Assembly (NCBI GenBank): GCA_036274495.1
Contig: DASUFP010000074.1
Location: 1-17,613 of the forward strand
DNA: 17,613 bases
Direction of reading: 5' to 3'
From: DASUFP01 sp036274495
Lineage (GTDB): Bacteria > Bacteroidota > Bacteroidia > AKYH767-A > OLB10
Below, in pieces: positions 13,011 to 17,613 of this stretch (position 1 is its first letter; each line of letters opens with the position of its first letter). Under the pieces are notes generated by a model, which was not told the origin of the DNA, searched no databases, and saw nothing but the letters and a program-made list of their open reading frames with translations. The position numbers and the translations under genes are program-made.

Positions 13011-14006
13011 ATGATGAATCCCTTTAAGAGCAGCCTTACCGCCCTTGTATCAGTACTTCTTTTAACTGCCTCCTGCGTTCCGGGACGGATGTATGATGAT
13101 GTGCAGGCCGGAAAAGCTAAATGCGACGAAGAAAATAAGAAGCTGCGTGCAGATGTCTCCGATCAAAAAATTCAGCTCGATGAGTTAAAAAACGACAATG
13201 CTGTCATGAAACGTGATATCAATTTCCTTGCCGCCGATACTTCTGCCTGCGGCTTGGCAAACAGACGACTCACAGGACTTTATAACGAATTGACATCTTC
13301 GTATGAAAAACTGGTTGCCAACGACGATAAATTGAATCAAAATGCTCAGGATGAAACTAAAAAAATGATCCGTGAACTGCAGCTTACGCAGGAAGAACTC
13401 TTCCGTAAAGCCGACTCGCTTAAGAAACAGGAACAGGCACTGCAGGAAACCACACGGCAGTTACAGCAGCGCGAAGCTAAGGTAAACGAACTGCAACGTA
13501 TTTTGAACAGTAAAGACAGCGCCCAGGCCGCACTTAAGGACAACCTCACCAAAGCATTGCTGGGCTTCAACAACAACGGACTAACGATTGTGAAAAAGCA
13601 GGGCAAAGTTTATGTTTCGCTCGAAGAACAATTGCTCTTCGCCTCCGGTTCAACAGTAGTGGATCCGCGCGGCGAACAGGCACTTAAACAACTCGCCGAA
13701 GTGCTGGATAAAAATCCCGATGTAAATATCCTTATCGAAGGCCATACCGATAATGTACCTATCAAAGGCGGAAATATAAAAGACAACTGGGACCTGAGCG
13801 TGCTGCGGTCGACTTCGGTAGTACGTATTCTGATGAAATACGGAAAAATTGATCCCTCACGACTGATGCCTGCCGGACGTGGCGAATACATGCCTGTAGA
13901 TACCGGCAACACCGCCGAAGCGCGCAAGAAAAACAGACGCATCGAAATTATCCTCTCACCAAAAGTGGACGAGCTGCTGAATTTACTCGACAGCGGAACA
14001 AACTAA
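13011..14006 (+). CDS. OmpA-family peptidoglycan-binding lipoprotein with coiled coil
   Basis: This 331-aa protein has a signal peptide ending in LLLTASC, with Cys22 the likely lipid anchor. A coiled coil follows (about 35-175, many Glu/Lys/Gln heptads), then an OmpA C-terminal domain (about 198-318). The peptidoglycan-binding residues correspond to Asp247 in LIEGHTDN and Arg266 in DLSVLRSTSV, and the domain ends in the usual KNRRIEI. The protein therefore probably tethers the outer membrane to the cell wall. The frame starts ATGATG, so initiation could be at 13011 or 13014. It is a lone plus-strand gene, divergent from the 237-aa gene and convergent with the GIN-domain gene. Confidence 0.92.
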   Translation: MMNPFKSSLTALVSVLLLTASCVPGRMYDDVQAGKAKCDEENKKLRADVSDQKIQLDELKNDNAVMKRDINFLAADTSACGLANRRLTGLYNELTSSYEKLVANDDKLNQNAQDETKKMIRELQLTQEELFRKADSLKKQEQALQETTRQLQQREAKVNELQRILNSKDSAQAALKDNLTKALLGFNNNGLTIVKKQGKVYVSLEEQLLFASGSTVVDPRGEQALKQLAEVLDKNPDVNILIEGHTDNVPIKGGNIKDNWDLSVLRSTSVVRILMKYGKIDPSRLMPAGRGEYMPVDTGNTAEARKKNRRIEIILSPKVDELLNLLDSGTN

Positions 14007-14013
14007 AAACAAT

Positions 14014-14039
14014 AGGGGGCCGTCTCTCAACAACCCCCT
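14014..14039 (+). terminator. Possible terminator hairpin between convergent genes
   Basis: AGGGGG (14014-14019) can pair with CCCCCT (14034-14039) around a 14-nt loop, 7 nt after the stop of the OmpA-family gene and 15 nt before the stop of the convergent GIN-domain gene. There is no long T tract on either side, so it is at best a weak, bidirectional terminator. Confidence 0.4.
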
Positions 14040-14054
14040 TACGGAACGGGCCCG

Positions 14055-14756
14055 TCACATTTTTACCACCTTACCGGTACCCGACACCGATTGCCTGATT
14101 TCAGGAGTACCTGAATACTTCACTGTGCCCGATCCCGAAATGTCAGCATCAATCGATTTTGACACGTTTACTTCGGCACTGCCTACTCCTGAAATTTCAA
14201 TTTTACAGGTCTCCGATTCCATTGCCGAAGCAAGCAGTTTTCCTGCACCCGATATGTCCAGATCCGCTGTGTTGGCATGTCCCGTTAAGGTAATGCTGCC
14301 CGTACCGCTGATATCCACATCAAGTTTTGCAGTTTCAATTTCAAGTTGCGCTTTGCCGGTGCCGCTCATGTCCATCGAAAACTTTTCGGCTTTCACCGCT
14401 CCCTCTGATGTCAGATTTATAACACCGCTTACTTCAATTTCATCAATGGAAACGTAGGTAATGGTCACCGCAATGGCTTCCTTTAATTGTGTGTCCCTGG
14501 TTAACGAAAGTTTCAGTTCTTTATTTTTGACTTCGGCTTTTACATGTTTTAAATCTTCGACATCGCCTTTTAACGCTACCGAACACGAAGTGCCGTGAAC
14601 CAGCGTTATGGAAAATACTCCGGAGAGGTCCAGGCTGGTAAAGTCGCCCGGCGTACGTGTTTCGGTTGTGATGTCAGATGCACTTGCAATACCTGTCCAA
14701 AGGATTGCACATCCGCAAATGACTGCTGATTGTAATTGACGAACAAATGGTTTCAT
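14055..14756 (-). CDS. GIN-domain (DUF2807) secreted adhesin-like protein
   Basis: This 233-aa protein has a signal peptide (about 1-27, ending GIASASD). The mature protein starts with the typical FTSLDLSGVFSITLVHG and then repeats a D-I/M-S-G-x-G motif about every 20 residues: MSGTGKAQL, ISGTGSITL, ISGAGKLLA, ISGVGSAEV, ISGSGTVKY and VSGTGKVVKM. These are rungs of the small beta-helix that defines the head GIN domain. Such proteins are common in Bacteroidetes and are annotated as putative autotransporter adhesins; no precise role is established. Length is normal for the family. It is divergent from the DUF5916 gene. Confidence 0.9.
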   Translation of the reverse strand: MKPFVRQLQSAVICGCAILWTGIASASDITTETRTPGDFTSLDLSGVFSITLVHGTSCSVALKGDVEDLKHVKAEVKNKELKLSLTRDTQLKEAIAVTITYVSIDEIEVSGVINLTSEGAVKAEKFSMDMSGTGKAQLEIETAKLDVDISGTGSITLTGHANTADLDISGAGKLLASAMESETCKIEISGVGSAEVNVSKSIDADISGSGTVKYSGTPEIRQSVSGTGKVVKM

Positions 14757-14919
14757 GGTTTTTGATTTAGGTGGCCCAACAGACCGTTATTGGGTATAAG
14801 ATGGATAACCCCCTCCAAATGTTACAGGCAAAAGCAAAAAGTTGCCTCCGGGCGCCACATTTTTATGTTGCAGGCTGCCATTTAACACTTTAGAATTTTA
14901 TAACGAGTTTTGTTCCATT

Positions 14920-17379
14920 ATGATACGCCGGTTTTTAATACTGCTGTTGTGTGTTCTGATACCCGGATTTTTGATGGCCCAGGACTCCCTGAAAACCTAC
15001 AGGGCGGTACGTGCATTGCAGTCACCTAAAATCGATGGTGTTCTGGACGAACCGGTATGGTCACAGGCCGAAACTGCAACCGGGTTTATACAGTACCTGC
15101 CTATTGAAGGTGCCGCCCCCGATCATCCTACCAAAGTGATGATTGCTTACGACAATGTGGCCATTTACATAGGAGCGGTGATGTACGACTCGGCACCCGA
15201 CAGCATCCTCACCGAATTAGGCAAACGCGATGCCGAACCTATCAATGCCGATTATTTCAAAGTGAGCTTCGATACCTACAACAACCATCAGGATGCTTTT
15301 GTGTTTGGCACCTATTCGTCAGGTGTGCAGTTCGATATAAAAGTTTCGGATCCAACTTTTGATGCGGTGTGGGAAAGTACAACAAGTATTACCGCCGAGG
15401 GATGGGTGGCCGAATTGAAAATTCCCTACTCGGCACTGCGCTTTCCAAAAAATACTTCGCAGGTGTGGGGCATGCAGCTGCAGCGTTCGGTGCGAAGAAC
15501 CAGAGAAGTTACACAATGGTCGCCGGTACCTAATGCTACCAACAACCCCTTGCTCTACTGGGGACGCATTACCGGTATCGACGATGTTAAAGCACCGCTG
15601 CGGCTCTCCTTTACTCCTTATGCATCGGTTTATGCCGACAGATCGCCCTACTCCGATGCCGATGGCGTTGGACGCTATTCCAATTCGTTGTCGTATAATA
15701 TGGGTGCCGATGTAAAGTATGGCATTGACGAACGCTTTACACTCGACCTTACCCTGCTCCCCGATTTCGGTCAGGTGCAATCCGACAGTAAAATAAAAAA
15801 TCTCAGTTACCGCGAAGTGGTCTATTCCGAAAACAGGCCCTTCTTTAAAGAAAGTCTGGAGTTGTTCAACAAAGATGATCTCTTTTATTCGCGCCGTATC
15901 GGCGACGTGCCTTCAGGATATTATTCGGCCGAAGATCAGTTGCAGGAAGGCGAACGGCTCGACGAAAATCCCTCGAGTGCCAAACTGATTAACGCGCTTA
16001 AAGTATCGGGACGTACTGACGATGGTTTAGGAATCGGATTTTTTAATGCCGTCACCGAAAATACCTATGCACAAATTAAAACTGTTGACGGCGGAACTCG
16101 ACGCGTGCTTACCGAACCGCTTACCAATTACAATGTAATGGTGTTTGATCAGCAACTGGCCAATAACTCCGGATTTTATGTAATCAACACCAATGTTATC
16201 CGCGACAAAGGCTACAACGATGCTAACGTTACCGGTTCAGGTTTTACCATCAGCAACAAAAAAAATTCATTTGCCTTCGAGGGCAAAGCGTCGCTCAGTC
16301 AGCAGTTCAGCCGCACGCCTGACGAACCGGCATCAGTACTCTCCGATCAGCTGGGATACCGCTACATTACCGGTATCAAAAAATTGGGCGGCACGTTTCA
16401 GTATGGGGGTGCATATGAGGTGATAGATGATAACTATTTTACAAGTGATTTGGGATACCAGACCATCAACAACTCAGTCAGGTATAAAACATTTATCACA
16501 CACAATTTGTATCAGCCCTGGAAAGTGCTCCGTAATGCCAACAGCACCGTTGTATATAATTATGCGACTAACTTTCTGTCGGGGAAACCCATCAGCAACG
16601 ACCTTGATATAAGCACCTTTTTTACCCTTCTGGATTACAACGCCGTATTTGCAGGAGGAGGAAGCGTATTGGGCGACTACTACGATTATTTTGAACCCCG
16701 TGTACCCGGCCGCTATTCAAAGGGCATCAGATACTACTATGCATATGCGGGACTCAGTACCGATTACAGAAAAAAACTGGCCCTCGACATCCAACAGAAT
16801 ATCAGTAATTTTATTGGTGAATTTGTTTCGGAAGGATACAATTCAGATGTAACTGTGCGGTACAGGGTAAACGACAAACTGACGCTGCGTTATATTTTCG
16901 GTTATTATTTTGATCCCTATAATTTCGGCTTTGCCGATATTGATGTCAACGGCGATATTATTTACGGCTTACGCCGGATGAATACCTTTGAAAACACACT
17001 TAACATTTCCTATATTTTCAATAATGAGATGTCGGTGAATTTATATGGGCGGCACTACTGGCAAACAGGTGAATACCACAAGTATTTCACCATTATTGAA
17101 AATGGCGACCACATCCCCAACGACACTTATAACATTAACAACAGTTTTAATTACAATGCCTTTAATATAGATGCCACCTACACCTGGCGGTTTGCACCGG
17201 GAAGTGATCTGATTTTTGCCTACAAAAATGCAATCGAAAGCGATATTCCGGGGTTATTGAAACGGCCTGCCTACGACGATAACTTCAGCGATATGATTAC
17301 GCAACCCCAGCACCACAGTCTTTCGCTAAAGGTGCTTTATTACTTCGACTATAATTATCTGCGGCGCAAATCGCGGTAA
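14920..17379 (+). CDS. CBM9-like / DUF5916 outer-membrane protein
   Basis: This 819-aa protein has a signal peptide (1-21, LLLCVLIPGFLMAQ). A CBM9-like beta-sandwich follows (about 25-215), starting with the family's PKIDGVLDEPVWSQA and including VAELKIPYSALRF and WGMQLQRSVRR. The remainder (about 225-819) is the DUF5916 region: many aromatic amphipathic strands consistent with an outer-membrane barrel, including the conserved-looking LLPDFGQVQSD and YSENRPFFKE. CBM9 domains bind sugars in glycan-active enzymes, but the ligand of this architecture is not known to me. An in-frame TTG at 14842 would lengthen it by 26 aa; I chose the ATG at 14920 because the signal peptide begins there. A further secreted-protein gene starts 41 bp downstream. 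Confidence 0.88.
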   Translation: MIRRFLILLLCVLIPGFLMAQDSLKTYRAVRALQSPKIDGVLDEPVWSQAETATGFIQYLPIEGAAPDHPTKVMIAYDNVAIYIGAVMYDSAPDSILTELGKRDAEPINADYFKVSFDTYNNHQDAFVFGTYSSGVQFDIKVSDPTFDAVWESTTSITAEGWVAELKIPYSALRFPKNTSQVWGMQLQRSVRRTREVTQWSPVPNATNNPLLYWGRITGIDDVKAPLRLSFTPYASVYADRSPYSDADGVGRYSNSLSYNMGADVKYGIDERFTLDLTLLPDFGQVQSDSKIKNLSYREVVYSENRPFFKESLELFNKDDLFYSRRIGDVPSGYYSAEDQLQEGERLDENPSSAKLINALKVSGRTDDGLGIGFFNAVTENTYAQIKTVDGGTRRVLTEPLTNYNVMVFDQQLANNSGFYVINTNVIRDKGYNDANVTGSGFTISNKKNSFAFEGKASLSQQFSRTPDEPASVLSDQLGYRYITGIKKLGGTFQYGGAYEVIDDNYFTSDLGYQTINNSVRYKTFITHNLYQPWKVLRNANSTVVYNYATNFLSGKPISNDLDISTFFTLLDYNAVFAGGGSVLGDYYDYFEPRVPGRYSKGIRYYYAYAGLSTDYRKKLALDIQQNISNFIGEFVSEGYNSDVTVRYRVNDKLTLRYIFGYYFDPYNFGFADIDVNGDIIYGLRRMNTFENTLNISYIFNNEMSVNLYGRHYWQTGEYHKYFTIIENGDHIPNDTYNINNSFNYNAFNIDATYTWRFAPGSDLIFAYKNAIESDIPGLLKRPAYDDNFSDMITQPQHHSLSLKVLYYFDYNYLRRKSR

Positions 17380-17401
17380 TATGACAATTCAGTACCTTTA
17401 T

Positions 17402-17419
17402 AGTATTATTTCTAATACT
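17402..17419. promoter_or_regulatory. Inverted repeat directly before a start codon
   Basis: AGTATTA (17402-17408), loop TTTC, TAATACT (17413-17419) is a perfect 7-bp dyad ending one base before the ATG at 17421. It occupies the ribosome-binding region of the last gene, so it could act as an operator or as an initiation-masking hairpin; the stem is A/T-rich and would be weak as RNA. Confidence 0.35.
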
Positions 17420-17420
17420 T

Positions 17421-17613
17421 ATGAAAAGGTACCCTCTTTCGATGCTTGTAATTTTGTTGCTGCTGCATGCCAAAGCCATTGCCCAGGAGACCAATTATAT
17501 TCAGGAGCACGCTATCCGAATCGATAACCTCTCGCGGCTTTCAGATAATATTTATGATGCGGTGCATCCCTTTAAGCTTATTATGGTTGGTGAAATGCAC
17601 GGCACTAATGAAC
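17421..17613 (+). CDS. Secreted protein with GEMHGTNE motif, N-terminal fragment
   Basis: ATG at 17421 opens a frame running past the window edge (64 complete codons). It starts with a clear signal peptide, MKRYPLSMLVILLLLHAKAI then AQ. At about residues 55-64 it has IMVGEMHGTNE, resembling the GExHGxxE motif at the start of the catalytic or metal-binding fold of the erythromycin esterase-like/TraB/ChaN (Tiki-like) proteins. With only the beginning visible, the subfamily cannot be chosen. It may share a transcript with the DUF5916 gene 41 bp upstream. Confidence 0.7.
   Translation, partial: MKRYPLSMLVILLLLHAKAIAQETNYIQEHAIRIDNLSRLSDNIYDAVHPFKLIMVGEMHGTNE

Noticed and set aside
14842..14919. 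N-terminal extension of the DUF5916 protein from a TTG
   Set aside because: The signal peptide begins at the ATG at 14920; the extension has no family resemblance.

Overview
The window looks like a chromosomal segment of a Bacteroidetes bacterium. The evidence is lipoproteins with loose Bacteroidetes-type lipoboxes, a DUF5916/CBM9 outer-membrane protein, a GIN-domain (DUF2807) protein, an OmpA-family lipoprotein, promoter-like TTTG...TAnnTTTG elements, few clear Shine-Dalgarno sequences, and a tyrosine recombinase with the N-terminal extension common in this phylum. I cannot name the genus.

Left third (1-3989): this is an accessory region that reads as an integron-like gene-cassette array. 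A tyrosine recombinase (2889-3989, minus strand) points into a series of hairpin-forming elements at about 137-262, 1680-1766, 2051-2136 and 2418-2505, with a divergent fifth site next to the integrase (2791-2870). The elements share one asymmetric architecture (TAAC, 5-nt bulge, long stem, 1 nt, GTTA) although their stem sequences differ. The segments between them behave like cassettes: the start of each is complementary to its own end. One holds a two-domain carboxymuconolactone-decarboxylase-like protein (310-1599), one holds the start of a secreted protein running off the left edge (1-99), and three are near-identical 369-bp units that may each carry a very small hydrophobic ORF. All proposed coding sequences lie on the same strand as the integrase. 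I consider this the candidate undescribed system of the window.

Middle (4147-8604): ordinary-looking genes. They are a RidA-family deaminase (minus); a minus-strand run of comF, a free methionine-(R)-sulfoxide reductase and an Ig-like-domain lipoprotein, the last two sharing a TAATG stop/start; and a divergent plus-strand membrane-anchored coiled-coil protein.

Right half (8611-17613): mostly envelope proteins. They are a 1156-aa probable outer-membrane beta-barrel protein and an upstream 237-aa protein of unknown function (minus), an OmpA-type peptidoglycan-associated lipoprotein (plus), a GIN-domain adhesin-like protein (minus), an 819-aa CBM9/DUF5916 outer-membrane protein (plus), and the start of a secreted protein with a GEMHGTNE motif, cut by the right edge.

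Coordinates and residue positions were read by eye. Family names rest on recognised motifs, not on any search.
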